Below the pieces are notes generated by a model. It was not told the origin of the DNA. It did not search any database and saw only the letters and a program-made list of their open reading frames with translations. A stretch of 64,000 nucleotides of DNA from Streptomyces sp. LX-29 (lineage in GTDB: Bacteria > Actinomycetota > Actinomycetes > Streptomycetales > Streptomycetaceae), in the NCBI RefSeq assembly GCF_029541745.1, contig NZ_CP089746.1, positions 2,728,001 through 2,792,000 on the forward strand. The letters run 5' to 3'. This document shows positions 47,935 to 58,306 of the stretch, piece by piece. Made by a program: the position numbers and the translations under genes. How positions within the stretch are numbered: the stretch's first letter is position 1; the number at the start of each line of letters is the position of its first letter.

Positions 47935-48681
47935 TCAGGCCGCCCCGAGGCCGCCCAGGAGCAGCCCCGCACCGGCCCCGATGATCATGAAGGGTCCGAA
48001 GGGTATGGCGGTTTTCCGGCCGGCGTGTCGCGCCAGCACCAGGGCCATGCCGTAGCCGGACCCCAGCAGCAGCCCCGCGAAGGCGCCGAGGAAGAGGACG
48101 GGCCAGCCGTACCACCCCAGGGCGATACCCACGGTCAGCGCCAGCTTGACGTCACCGAAGCCCATCCCGCTCGGGCTGATGACGAAGAGGAGGAGGTATC
48201 CGCCGCCGAGCACGACCCCGCCGAGCAGCGCCCTCGGCCAGGAGCCCGCCCCGTGCGGCAGGAGTTCCGCCACGGCCAGCAGCGCGGCGGCGGCCGCGGC
48301 CATCGGCAGGGTGAGCACGTCCGGCAGCCGGTGGACGGCCCGGTCCACCCCCGCCAGCAGCACGCCCGGTGGGGCCAGGAGCAGCCAGACCGCGAGCTCC
48401 GGCCGCGCCCCGACCGCCGCCGCCAGCGCTCCGCAGACCAGCGCGGTCCCGAGCGCGGCCAGCGGCGCGCTCATCCCGTACGCACGCTCCCCGGGCCGGC
48501 AGGCGCCGCACCGCGCGGGGCCGAGCCAGCCCCCGGCGACCCCGGTGATCGGGTGCCCACGCGGGCACGCGGACCGCCACGGCTCCTCGGCCGGCACGGC
48601 CAGCCGGTGCAGCGGGCGGGGCACGAGCAGCCCGGCGGCGGCTCCGTACGCGGTGGCGGCGGCGATCAGCAGGGCGGACAC
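47935..48681 (-). CDS. A24 prepilin peptidase
   Basis: 248 residues. The aspartyl protease motif GMGFGDVKLAL (second catalytic Asp) is clear, and DRAVHRLPD holds the first. A short zinc-binding segment (GCGACRPG and SACPRGHP) remains of the N-terminal domain. Eight or so hydrophobic helices span the protein. It cleaves the leader of the Flp-type pilin and possibly the TadE-type pseudopilins of the adjacent Tad locus. The GTG at 48681 lies 7 nt after a TAGGCT -10 box, implying a leaderless mRNA; longer upstream frames are unsupported. Confidence 0.88.
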   Translation of the reverse strand: MSALLIAAATAYGAAAGLLVPRPLHRLAVPAEEPWRSACPRGHPITGVAGGWLGPARCGACRPGERAYGMSAPLAALGTALVCGALAAAVGARPELAVWLLLAPPGVLLAGVDRAVHRLPDVLTLPMAAAAAALLAVAELLPHGAGSWPRALLGGVVLGGGYLLLFVISPSGMGFGDVKLALTVGIALGWYGWPVLFLGAFAGLLLGSGYGMALVLARHAGRKTAIPFGPFMIIGAGAGLLLGGLGAA

Positions 48682-48746
48682 GGCGCAGAGCCTACGGAAG
48701 CGGCGGCTGGTAGAAACAGTGCCAACGAGTCGCGAGGGGGCGGGAG

Positions 48747-49100
48747 ATGGGGCGAGCGTGGCACGACGGCACCGGAACGCTGCACGCACCGGGGGGTGCC
48801 GTACCGCTGGAGATCGCCGCGTCCTACCGGGCCCGCACCCGGGGCCTGCTGGGTCGCGACGGCCTGGACGGCGCGCTGCTGCTGACCCCGGCCGGCGGCG
48901 TGCACACCTTCCGCATGCGCTTCCCCATCGACGTCGCCTATCTCGACCGGGAGCTGACCGTGCTGTCCGTACGGACCATGCGCCCGGGCCGACTCGGCCG
49001 GCCACGACCGCGGGCGCGCCACGTACTGGAGGCGGAGGCGGGGGCGATGGCGGGGTGGGGCGTACGGAGAGGCGTACGGATCACGGTCCAGCCGGGCTGA
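48747..49100 (+). CDS. DUF192 domain protein
   Basis: 117 residues. The compact DUF192 fold shows SYRARTRGLLGRDGLDGALLL (conserved R..GL), GVHTFRMRFPIDVAYLD and HVLEAEAGAMAGWGVRRG. The family is small, often secreted in bacteria and of unknown function. Here no signal peptide is visible, so it is probably cytosolic. It is divergent from the prepilin peptidase; the gap is only 65 nt. Confidence 0.86.
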   Translation: MGRAWHDGTGTLHAPGGAVPLEIAASYRARTRGLLGRDGLDGALLLTPAGGVHTFRMRFPIDVAYLDRELTVLSVRTMRPGRLGRPRPRARHVLEAEAGAMAGWGVRRGVRITVQPG

Positions 49101-49112
49101 CGGCCGGTCCGG

Positions 49113-49715
49113 TCACAGGGCCGCGAGGGCGGTCTCCACGGTGCCCTCCAGCCCGGCCCGGTCACAGCCGGCCTGGGCGGAGACCCGCAGCCCGCTGATG
49201 GTGGCGATCAGAAAGTGCGCCAGCCGGCCCGGGTCGCCGCCCCGGTCGAGGTCGCCGGCGCGCTGCCCGGACTCGATCACGGCGCGAAACGCCTCGAAGC
49301 GCGCCTGGTAGTCCCTCTTCAGCAGCTCGGCGATCTCCGGGTCACGGCCCGACAGCTCGATCGCGGTGTTGATGAAGAAGCAGCCGCGCCCGGTGGACGC
49401 CGCCAGCCAGTCGACGTCGCTCTCGCCGTACACCTCGGCGACGATGTCGGTCATCATCGTGCGGATCTTCTCGCGCGCCGACAGGTCGGATCCCAGCAGT
49501 TCGGCCTGCTGCTCGGCGCGCAGCTCGACATAGCGGGCGAAGGCCCGGCGGAAGAGGTCGTGCTTGCTCTTGAAGGTGTTGTAGATCGAGCTGCGCCCCA
49601 GCCCCGTCGCCTCGCACAGTTCCTGAGTCGACGTCGCCTCGTACCCGGCGGCCCAGAACGCCCCCATCGCGGCGTCGACCGCGCGCTGCTCGTCGAACGT
49701 CCTCGGTCGTGCCAT
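49113..49715 (-). CDS. TetR/AcrR-family regulator
   Basis: 200 residues. The N-terminal helix-turn-helix reads FDEQRAVDAAMGAFWAAGYEATSTQELCEATGLGRSSIYNTFKSKHDLF (landmark, residues 7-55). A helical ligand-binding domain follows with no identifiable ligand. Upstream, an AT-rich near-palindrome (AGACTAACACATTTTAGACC, about 49723-49742) would serve as its own operator. It is convergent with the DUF192 gene. Its target may be itself or a nearby unknown gene. Confidence 0.93.
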   Translation of the reverse strand: MARPRTFDEQRAVDAAMGAFWAAGYEATSTQELCEATGLGRSSIYNTFKSKHDLFRRAFARYVELRAEQQAELLGSDLSAREKIRTMMTDIVAEVYGESDVDWLAASTGRGCFFINTAIELSGRDPEIAELLKRDYQARFEAFRAVIESGQRAGDLDRGGDPGRLAHFLIATISGLRVSAQAGCDRAGLEGTVETALAAL

Positions 49716-49826
49716 GCGTCCAGACTAACACATTTTAGACCACCCGATCCATTACCCCCCGAGCGCCCTGCCCCTGGCTCGTGCGCCGACCCTCCTCCAG
49801 CCTCCGCGCGAGGGGGGGCTGACGGA

Positions 49827-50438
49827 CTACCCGTCTCGCGAGAAGCTGACCTCCACCCGCCGGTTCTTCCTGCGCCCCTCCTCGGTCGCGTTGTCCGCGA
49901 TCGGGTACTGCTCGCCGTAGCCGCGGATCTGGTAGTCGACCGTGGAGTCGAGGCTCTTGGACAGCTCCTGCTGGACCGCGTTGGCGCGTTCCTTGGAGAG
50001 GTCGTCGCCGTGGGCGGAGGAGCCCAGGTTGTCGGTGAAACCGAAGACGCGGACGGTGGTGGCGCCCTGTTCCTCGACTTCGTCGGCGATCACCTTGATG
50101 CGCGCGCTGGCCTCGCGCGAGAGCTTCGCGCTGTTCTTGTCGAAGAGGACCTCGGCCTGGAGGGCGAACTTCACCCTGGTGTTGGTGTCCTCACGCCGCT
50201 CGTCGCCGGTGGCGGTCTCCACGACCACCTTGATGTCGAGGACACGGCCGGGGGCCAGTTCGGCGCCCTCCTTCAGCCGCAGATCGGCGTCGTCGGCGTC
50301 GATCTCCACGGGGGGCGTGGTGTCGGCGGGGGCGCCGGGGCCGCCGTCGGCGTGGGCGGCGGGCGACGGGACGGCGAGGAGGAGCGTGGCGGTGAGGGCG
50401 GCGACGGCCGCCTGGGAGCGGATGCGGTTCCTCGACAT
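49827..50438 (-). CDS. Secreted OmpA-type peptidoglycan-associated protein
   Basis: 203 residues. Signal peptide (QAAVAALTATLLLAVPSPAAHADG). The C-terminal OmpA fold shows RVFGFTDNLGSSAHGDDLSKERANAVQQEL and the closing GEQYPIADNATEEGRRKNRRVEVSF, which binds peptidoglycan. Between them lies a beta region with a charged linker. It is the last gene of the pilin-TadG-lipoprotein set (7-nt gap to the lipoprotein gene) and may anchor the pilus system to the wall. Confidence 0.88.
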   Translation of the reverse strand: MSRNRIRSQAAVAALTATLLLAVPSPAAHADGGPGAPADTTPPVEIDADDADLRLKEGAELAPGRVLDIKVVVETATGDERREDTNTRVKFALQAEVLFDKNSAKLSREASARIKVIADEVEEQGATTVRVFGFTDNLGSSAHGDDLSKERANAVQQELSKSLDSTVDYQIRGYGEQYPIADNATEEGRRKNRRVEVSFSRDG

Positions 50439-50445
50439 CAGCGGT

Positions 50446-51045
50446 TCACCCGGAGATCTCGATGCTGACGGACGGCATGGTGGGGAGCTGGAAGTCGACC
50501 GTGCTCACGTCGTCCGGCGGGGCGGGGAACTGGGCGTAGAACGGCCGGCTCTCGTCGGGCCGGATGTTGCTCAGGCCCGTGGTGCACAGGCATTCGCCGT
50601 CCGTGTCCCGCAGGATCAGATAGCGCTTCTTTCCCGCCGGGTCGACGAGGGAGGCTCCCGAGACCGAGGACTGGGACCTCAGCTCGATCTCCTTGGAGCG
50701 CCACGCGTACGCGTGGAACGGCTTGGTGCCACGGTTGGTCACCGTCCCCTCGACCGTGAGGAAGCCCCCGCCGTCCCGCTTGGCCGAGGTCAGGGTGACG
50801 GTCACTCCGCCCGGCCCCTTCAGCTCTCCGATGGACTCGGTGGGCTCCCGCCCCGACTCCCCGGCCCGTTGCACGGAGTCGGACGGCTTCCTGGTCGTGG
50901 CGCGCTTGCCGTCTCCGCCGCTCCCGCCGTCGTCGCCCCCGCCTCCACCGTCGCCCCCACAGCCGGCCAGCGTCAGGGCGAGGGCGGCCACGACCCCCAC
51001 CGCGAACACGCCCCCGTGGGGCCTCGTCGTACGCCGCATGCTCAT
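50446..51045 (-). CDS. Lipoprotein of the pilus operon
   Basis: 199 residues. Lipobox LALTLAGC near residues 22-29, then a Gly/Asp-rich linker and a Lys/Arg-rich stretch. A beta-sandwich-like domain follows (GGVTVTLTSAKRDGGGFLTVEGTVTNRGTKPF, landmark), resembling the DUF4352-like fold found in secreted actinobacterial lipoproteins. It is co-oriented and 48 nt downstream of the TadG-like gene and 7 nt before the OmpA gene, so it likely belongs to the pilus envelope complex. Confidence 0.8.
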   Translation of the reverse strand: MSMRRTTRPHGGVFAVGVVAALALTLAGCGGDGGGGGDDGGSGGDGKRATTRKPSDSVQRAGESGREPTESIGELKGPGGVTVTLTSAKRDGGGFLTVEGTVTNRGTKPFHAYAWRSKEIELRSQSSVSGASLVDPAGKKRYLILRDTDGECLCTTGLSNIRPDESRPFYAQFPAPPDDVSTVDFQLPTMPSVSIEISG

Positions 51046-51093
51046 GAGTGGGCAGTCCTTCGCGTGTCGGTCGACGGTCGGAGGGTCATACGG

Positions 51094-51816
51094 TCAGGGG
51101 GCCAGCTTCACGGCGTAGAGGGCCTTCGCCTCGGGGAAGTCGTCGAGACGCTCGGGGTCGATGTCCACCTCGGCCCCGTCGCACACCAGGTGGATCGGGG
51201 GCTTCTCCTCCGCGGGCTCGTCCTCGCCCTTGCGCCTGTCCTCGCCCTTGTCCTTGTCCTTGTCCTTGCCTTCGGGGTTGTCCTCGTCCTGGTCGTCCTC
51301 GCCCCCACTCGGCTCCGGCTCGGGAGGCGTCTCGGGAGGCTCGTGGACGCAGCGCGGCTCCACGACCGCCTTGGCTCGAGCGGTCGCCCGCTTGTTCTCG
51401 GTGCCGGGGATGACCGACTTCCCCACGGTGTGCAGGGTCTCCACGGTGACGGCGAAGGACACCGGCAGATAGCCCGGGTCGCACGCGCGCAGCCGCGCGT
51501 CGTTCTTCCCCGCGAACCACTCGGCGTCCGCGCAGGGGTCCTCGGGAACGCCGAACCTGCCGTCCAGGATGTCGTCCCAGGGCGTGTCACGCGCGATCGC
51601 GTCCAGGAGCGCCACCCGCAGCTGGCCGCGGTAGCTCTGCGCGGCCGCCAGCGCGGCGGCGTCGGCCGCGGTCTGGCCGCCGTTCCTGGTGGCTCCGGCC
51701 TGGCCCACCGCGAAGAAGGCGAGGGCGAGGAAGAGCAGGCCCACGACCGCCGTGAGATAGAGAGGGAACGCCTGGCCCGCATCGCCGCGCAGGCGACGGG
51801 CCAGCCCATCGGTCAG
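51094..51816 (-). CDS. TadG-like pilus-associated protein with atypical start
   Basis: About 240 residues. The N-terminus DGLARRLRGDAGQAFPLYLTAVVGLLFLALAFFAVGQAG is the TadE/TadG-type transmembrane start (landmark only), followed by AADAAALAAAQSYRGQLR and an extracytoplasmic domain. An acidic/lysine-rich segment (EDDQDEDNPEGKDKDKDKG) is near the middle. No ATG, GTG or TTG precedes the transmembrane segment in this frame; the best start is CTG at 51816, six nt after the pilin stop and preceded by GAGGCGG. A GTG at 51747 lies inside the membrane helix. It is coupled to the Flp pilin gene upstream. Confidence 0.72.
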   Translation of the reverse strand: MTDGLARRLRGDAGQAFPLYLTAVVGLLFLALAFFAVGQAGATRNGGQTAADAAALAAAQSYRGQLRVALLDAIARDTPWDDILDGRFGVPEDPCADAEWFAGKNDARLRACDPGYLPVSFAVTVETLHTVGKSVIPGTENKRATARAKAVVEPRCVHEPPETPPEPEPSGGEDDQDEDNPEGKDKDKDKGEDRRKGEDEPAEEKPPIHLVCDGAEVDIDPERLDDFPEAKALYAVKLAP

Positions 51817-51821
51817 CCGCC

Positions 51822-52022
51822 TCAGCCGCCGGTGATCTTCGAGATCTCGTCCGAGATGGCGCCCGCGATCATGCCGCCGAAGTCCGTCGTCATCAGGACG
51901 AGAGCGATGGCCACCACCACGGCGATGACGCCCAGGTACTCGACCGAGGTCTGCCCCCGGTCCGCCAGGCGGCCCGTCAGCTGGGCCCGCCACCGGTCGT
52001 TCCGCACCGTACGCTTTCCCAT
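51822..52022 (-). CDS. Flp-type pilin
   Basis: 66 residues, ATG with GAGGGG upstream. The processing region RLADRGQTSVEYLGVIAVVVAIALVLM carries the G/xxxxEY signature of Flp pilins, with cleavage expected after the Gly of DRG. The hydrophobic helix forms the fibre core. It is the first gene of the distal block (pilin, TadG-like, lipoprotein, OmpA) and the expected substrate of the prepilin peptidase encoded to the left. A 393-nt region precedes it. Confidence 0.88.
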   Translation of the reverse strand: MGKRTVRNDRWRAQLTGRLADRGQTSVEYLGVIAVVVAIALVLMTTDFGGMIAGAISDEISKITGG

Positions 52023-52415
52023 CGCATTCCCCTCCACGCGTGGCCGCCCCCCTCTGGGCCGGCGCTCCGCCCCCCGTGGTGCCGCTGGCGACACGAGCAA
52101 AGTACGCCCGAACACCGGCCGCGGAACAGGGCACGCGGGGGCATTGCTTTCCGCTCCAGGGAGGTTCGAACCGTGCCCGGCGGGCCGGGTCAGTGTGGTC
52201 CACCCCTCTCACCCCCTTCCGGGTGTTCCGTAGACGACTGTGCCATATCCCGTTGCATACGCGAAGGTTCTTGTCTCGATGGAAACGCTTTCGAGACCGC
52301 CGCCGCGGAGCGCAGCTGATCGTGGTGGGGAGAGGTGTGTTGGGAGATGTGCGGCGTGGCCTGCGGTGCGACGGGGTGCATCATGGGGTGTTCCTCTCGC
52401 TGCGGTGTGCATGCG
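52023..52415. other. Promoter region of the pilin block
   Basis: 393 nt between tadC and the pilin gene. It contains a relatively AT-rich section (52240-52300, with GAAGGTTCTTGTCTCGATGG) that probably holds the pilin promoter. Two overlapping minus-strand frames of 64-67 codons exist at 52190-52412 but lack a convincing ribosome-binding site or domain. No hairpin of note. Confidence 0.5.
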
Positions 52416-53303
52416 TCATTCCCCCGTGATGTCGCCGACGTTGGTGCCGGATCCGATGAAGAAGCCGGCGATCAGCAGGATCACCGTGCCCGGCACCATG
52501 AACGTGGTGATGATGACAGTGGCTTTGGGCACCGCGCGCGCGGCGCGGCGGCGGGCGTTCTGTGCGTCGGTGCGGCGCATGTCGTTGGCGATGGCGATCA
52601 GCGTGTCGACGATCGGCGCACCGAGGTCCTCGCCCTGCTGCAGCGCCGTCACAAACTGGGCCACCTGCTCGGAGTCGTTGCGTTTGCGTAGTTCCTCGAA
52701 TGCCTGGCGACGACTGACGCCCATGTCCATCTGACGGAGGGTGATCCGCAGCTCGTCGGCCCACGGCCCCTCGTACCGCTCCGCCACCCGATCGAGTGCC
52801 TGGCGGAAGCTCAGGCCCGCGCTGACGACCACCGCCAGCACGTCGAGGAAGTCCGGCAGGGTTCGCTCGATCGCGTCCTTCCGCTCCCGCACCGCCGCCC
52901 AGATCCCCACCTCGATCCAGAACAGCCCGAAGGCGCACAGCAGCAGCGCCAGCAGGAGCTGTCCCTCGGCCAGCATCACCAGGGCGCCGCCGAAGCCGAG
53001 CGCCCCGTAGACCGCCCTCCGGGCCGCGTAGCGGTCCACCGTCAGGCCGCCGGGGTTGCCCGCCCGGTCGATGCGACGGCGGACCTTGGCGACCCGGCGC
53101 TCGCCCATCAGCCGCAGCACCAGCGGGGCGTAGCGCATGCCCAGCCGGTCCACCGCCGAGCCGACCGCCGTGGTCCGCGTGGAGCCGACCTCCAGCGCCA
53201 CCGCCAGGTCGCTCGGCAGCTTGGCCTCGCCGCGGTAGAGCGCGATCCCGTACGCGACGCCCGCCACCGACAGGGCCATCGCCAGGGCCAGGATCAGTGC
53301 CAT
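52416..53303 (-). CDS. tadC: TadC-type type II secretion F protein
   Basis: 295 residues. T2SSF domain with three hydrophobic regions and the conserved LPDFLDVLAVVVSAGLSFRQALDRVAERYEGPWADEL, then ELRKRNDSEQVAQFVTALQQGEDLGAPIVDTL (landmarks only). It is the inner-membrane platform of the pilus machine, paired with TadB. It follows TadB by 18 nt on the minus strand and is the last gene of the assembly block. Confidence 0.9.
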   Translation of the reverse strand: MALILALAMALSVAGVAYGIALYRGEAKLPSDLAVALEVGSTRTTAVGSAVDRLGMRYAPLVLRLMGERRVAKVRRRIDRAGNPGGLTVDRYAARRAVYGALGFGGALVMLAEGQLLLALLLCAFGLFWIEVGIWAAVRERKDAIERTLPDFLDVLAVVVSAGLSFRQALDRVAERYEGPWADELRITLRQMDMGVSRRQAFEELRKRNDSEQVAQFVTALQQGEDLGAPIVDTLIAIANDMRRTDAQNARRRAARAVPKATVIITTFMVPGTVILLIAGFFIGSGTNVGDITGE

Positions 53304-53321
53304 CGTCTTCGCGCTCCCCCG

Positions 53322-54252
53322 CTACACATCGATCTTCGACAGGCGGCGGATCAGGAAGAACCCCGTCCCGTACAGCCCGAAGGCGACGACCACGGCCGCC
53401 TGGCCCCAGAAGCTGTCGGTCATCCGCTCGATCGACCCGGCCGAGATCCTGTCCATCAGCAGCAGCGTGCCGACGCCCATCAGCGGCACCACATAGGCGG
53501 TGACGGTGACCTGGGAGAGCTGGGTGCGCACCTCCCGACGGGTCTCCTTGCGCTCCTCCAGGGTCTGGGTGAGGTTGCGCAGCGAGGTGACGACCGTGCC
53601 GCCCGCTCGGTGGGAGAGCACCAGGGTCGTGACCAGCACGACCAGCTCCCGGGAGGGCAGCCGGTCGGCCAGCTCGCCCAGCGCCTCGTCGACGGAGTGC
53701 CCGACGGCCAGCTTCGCGGCCACCTTGCCCAGTTCCTCCCCGGCCGGAGCGTCCATCTCGTCGGCCGCCATGCCCAGCGCCGTGCGCAGCGCCAGGCCCG
53801 CCTGTGTGGCGTTGGCCAGGATCCGCGCCAGCTCCGGCAGTTGGTTGATGAACCGTTCGATCCGCTTCTGTCGTTGCCAGGCGAGGAAGGCGAACGCCGA
53901 CCACACGGCGACCAGTGCGGCGATCGGGCCGAAGAAGGCCGCGAGCGCGGTGGCCGCGATCAGCCACAGCCCGGCCGCCGCGCTCGCCGTGTAGACGACG
54001 AACTCGGCGGGGGTCGTGGTCAGGCCCGTCGCCGCCAGCCGCCGCTCCAGCCGCCGGCCGAGGGCGGTGGCGCGCAGCCTCCGGTCCAGCCGGGCGAAGC
54101 GGCGCGGGTGTCCGGCGCGGGGCGCCGGCCCCGCGTCCGAGAGCCGCTCGATCAGCGCCTGCCGCTGGGCCCGTCCGGAGGCGTAGGTCTGAACGCCCAC
54201 CACGGCCAGCGCGCCGCTCAGCAGGGTGCCGCCCACCGTCAGCAGGGCCGGG

Positions 54253-54260
<8 letters not shown>
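53322..54260 (-). CDS. tadB: TadB-type type II secretion F protein
   Basis: 312 residues. GTG at 54260 overlaps the cpaF stop by 8 nt; longer in-frame sequence upstream is antisense to cpaF repeats and unlikely. Transmembrane segments flank QLPELARILANATQAGLALRTALGMAADE and ELVVLVTTLVLSHRAGGTVVTSLRNLTQTLEERKETRREV (landmarks). It forms the membrane platform with TadC and receives energy from TadA/CpaF. Confidence 0.9.
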
Positions 54261-55922
<1,662 letters not shown>

Positions 55923-55926
<4 letters not shown>

Positions 55927-56570
55927 GCGTCCCCTCCTCCGTCCGGCAGTCCACCGTCCGCCGGTCCGCCGGCCGTCGACCCCCCGCCCGTCGACCCCCC
56001 GCCCGTCAATCCACCGTCAGTCGATCCGCCGCCCGCCGGTCCACCGCCCGCCAGTGCGTCGTCCGCCGGGCAGGGCATGGTGGCCTCCCGTCGTGCCTCG
56101 TCGAGCCCGATGCCGGGCAGCAGCCGTGGGATCCGGACCGTGACGGTGGCGTGCGCCTCCGCGCTCCCGTCGCAGGAGCTCCAGTCGACGCTGGTGTCGT
56201 CGGCCAGCCAGCCGCTGACCGCCGCCCGGCCCGCCGCGCCCGGACTGCTCACCGGGTCGTCCAGGGAGGCGGTGCGGGCGGCCGCCCGGGCCGCCGTGCC
56301 CGCCTGCTGCGCGGCGTAGGCGGCCAGGCCCAGCTGCACCCCGGCGAGCGCGATCACCAACAGCAGCGGCAGGAAGCCGATCAGCTCGATGGAGGCCATG
56401 CCCCGGTCCCGCGCGCCCCGGTCCCCCGCGCCCTGGTCCCGCGCGCCCCGGTCCCACCGCCGCGCGGAGGCCGCCGCGCGGGGACCGCCCGCGCCCCGCC
56501 GCGCGCCCGGCCGCCGGCTGCGGGCCTCCCCCCGGTCCACCGCCCGCCAGGGCCGTCGTCGCGCCGTCAT
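55923..56570 (-). CDS. TadE-type pseudopilin
   Basis: 215 residues. A basic Arg-rich N-terminus (about 55 residues) leads into DRGMASIELIGFLPLLLVIALAGVQLGLAAYAAQQAGTAARAAART (landmark), the TadE helix with the Glu of the pilin-like signature. An extracellular domain with two cysteines (SSCDGS, MPCPADD) follows, ending in a Gly/Pro-rich repeat tail (GGGSTDGG). Its stop overlaps the cpaF start (ATGA) and its ATG overlaps the upstream stop (ATGA), so it is fully coupled. Confidence 0.87.
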
Positions 56571-58291
56571 CGCCCGGCCTCCTCGACCGCGCCGGCGGAG
56601 CCCGTGACATGCCAGGGGAAGTCGACGGCGCCGGGGAAGAGGAAGGGGACCTTCAGGTCGACGGTGACCTTTCGGACGTCGCCGTCCGCGGCGCCGCAGG
56701 AGACGTCCGCGGTCCAGGCGTCGGGGAGGTCCTCGGTGGCGGCGGCCGCGCAGTCCTCGCCCACCGCGGCGGCGCGGGCGCCCGCGTCGGCGGCGTTGCC
56801 GGCCAGGGAGTAGGTGTAGCCGACCAGGACGCACTGCCAGATGGCGATGAGCACGACGAGGATCACGGGCAGCACGCCGACGAACTCGACGGTGACCTGT
56901 CCGCGGTCGCCGCCCCGACGGCGACCGAAGCGGCCGTTGCTGGGCACCTGGGTGAGGGCCTCGGGACCGGTGCCGGCGCGCGGGTCAGGGGGCGGTGCAC
57001 CGCCCGCTCCGGGGCCCGCGCCCAGGGCGCGGCGCCGGCGCAGCCCGGGAAGGGAGCGGTCGGCGGCGCCGGCGTGGCCGCCGCGGTGGCCACGTCCGCC
57101 GCCGGTGGCCGCGGCCGGGTCGACCAGGCCCAGCTCCCCGGCCAGCCCCCACAGCGCCTGTCGCACCGCGGACTTGGGGTCGAGGTCGTGCATCCGGCCG
57201 GAGTCGACGGCCGGTTGCAGCTCCTTGTAGCCGGCGGGGACGCAGGTCCGGGCGCACCGGGTGCCGGTGGCCCGCTCCACCAGGGCGGGTTGGATCTCGG
57301 CGCCGCGGGTGTGCCGGTTGACCAGGGTGAGGGTCTCCTCCGCCTTGCGGATCTGGAGCCGGTCCCAGAGCCGGACCATCCGCTTGGTGGCGCGCACCGC
57401 GACCACGTCCGGGGTGGTGACCAGCAGCGCGGTGTCCGCGATCTCGATGGTGGCGGCGCCGGCCGTGGTGATCTGCGTGCCGCAGTCCACGACGACGATC
57501 TCGAAGCGGGCGCGCAGCGCCCCGATGATCTGTCGGGCCGCGGTCTCGCCGACCTCCTCGCCGCGCTCGCCCTCCCCGGGCGCCAGCAGCAGCCCGAGCC
57601 CGGTCTGGTGGGTGAAGACCGCTTCTTGGAGCACGCGCGGGGTGATGTCCGCGATCTGCGCCAGGTCGGCGATGGAGCGGCGGAACTGCACGTCGAGGTA
57701 GGAGGCGATGTCCCCGGACTGGAGGTCCATGTCGACCAGCGCCACGCTGCGCCCGGCGGACTGGGCGGCCAGCGCCAGTTGGACGGCGGTGACGGTGGTG
57801 CCGACGCCGCCCTTGGCGCCGACGACGGCGACCAGCCGCCCGCCCGGTCGGGCCACGGCCAGCGGGTCGCCGCCGCCTCCCAGATGGCGGCGGACGCCCT
57901 GGGCCCACTGGGCGGCGGCGTGCACGCGCGCGGCCAGCTCGTCGTAGGTCAGGGGCAGCGCGGCCAGCCCGCGGGCGCCGGAGTCCATGGCGGCGGAGTA
58001 GAGCGCGGGGCCGGCGTCCGCGGTCATCAGCACCACGCCCACGGCCGGGAAGCGCAGCGCGACCTCGCGGATCAGCTCCAGCGCCGGCACCGGTCCGATC
58101 CGCTCGTGCACCAGGACGACCTGCGGCAGCTCCTCCACCGAAGCGGCGGCCAGCGTGGCGAGCGCGTCCAGCAGCCGGGTCGAGTCGGCGACCGGAGCCA
58201 GCGGCTCGACGTCGGGGAGCTGGCCGAGCAGTCCACCGACCGCGCGGGCGGCGTCCGGGTCGCCGACAGCCGGAAGGATTGTGATGGTCAC
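56567..58291 (-). CDS. TadZ/CpaE-like ATPase fused to a TadE-like domain
   Basis: 574 residues in one uninterrupted frame. Residues 1 to about 130 form a CheY-like receiver-type domain (PQVVLVHERIGPVPALELIREVALRFPAVGVVLMT). A MinD/ParA-type ATPase follows with the deviant Walker A VVGAKGGVGTTVTAVQLAL and DMDLQSGD. A low-complexity linker (about residues 410-480) leads to RRRGGDRGQVTVEFVGVLPVILVVLIAIWQ, a TadE-type helix, and an extracellular domain with cysteines. TadZ positions the pilus apparatus; a TadE module would normally be a separate protein. The fusion may be post-translationally cleaved. ATG start 15 nt after cpaB. Confidence 0.82.
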   Translation of the reverse strand: MTITILPAVGDPDAARAVGGLLGQLPDVEPLAPVADSTRLLDALATLAAASVEELPQVVLVHERIGPVPALELIREVALRFPAVGVVLMTADAGPALYSAAMDSGARGLAALPLTYDELAARVHAAAQWAQGVRRHLGGGGDPLAVARPGGRLVAVVGAKGGVGTTVTAVQLALAAQSAGRSVALVDMDLQSGDIASYLDVQFRRSIADLAQIADITPRVLQEAVFTHQTGLGLLLAPGEGERGEEVGETAARQIIGALRARFEIVVVDCGTQITTAGAATIEIADTALLVTTPDVVAVRATKRMVRLWDRLQIRKAEETLTLVNRHTRGAEIQPALVERATGTRCARTCVPAGYKELQPAVDSGRMHDLDPKSAVRQALWGLAGELGLVDPAAATGGGRGHRGGHAGAADRSLPGLRRRRALGAGPGAGGAPPPDPRAGTGPEALTQVPSNGRFGRRRGGDRGQVTVEFVGVLPVILVVLIAIWQCVLVGYTYSLAGNAADAGARAAAVGEDCAAAATEDLPDAWTADVSCGAADGDVRKVTVDLKVPFLFPGAVDFPWHVTGSAGAVEEAGR

Positions 58292-58306
58292 CGTGGCCGC
58301 CTCCTG

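Noticed and set aside
52190..52412. Small minus-strand frames between tadC and the pilin gene
   Set aside because: No ribosome-binding site, no domain, and the sequence lies in the probable pilin promoter; kept as intergenic.
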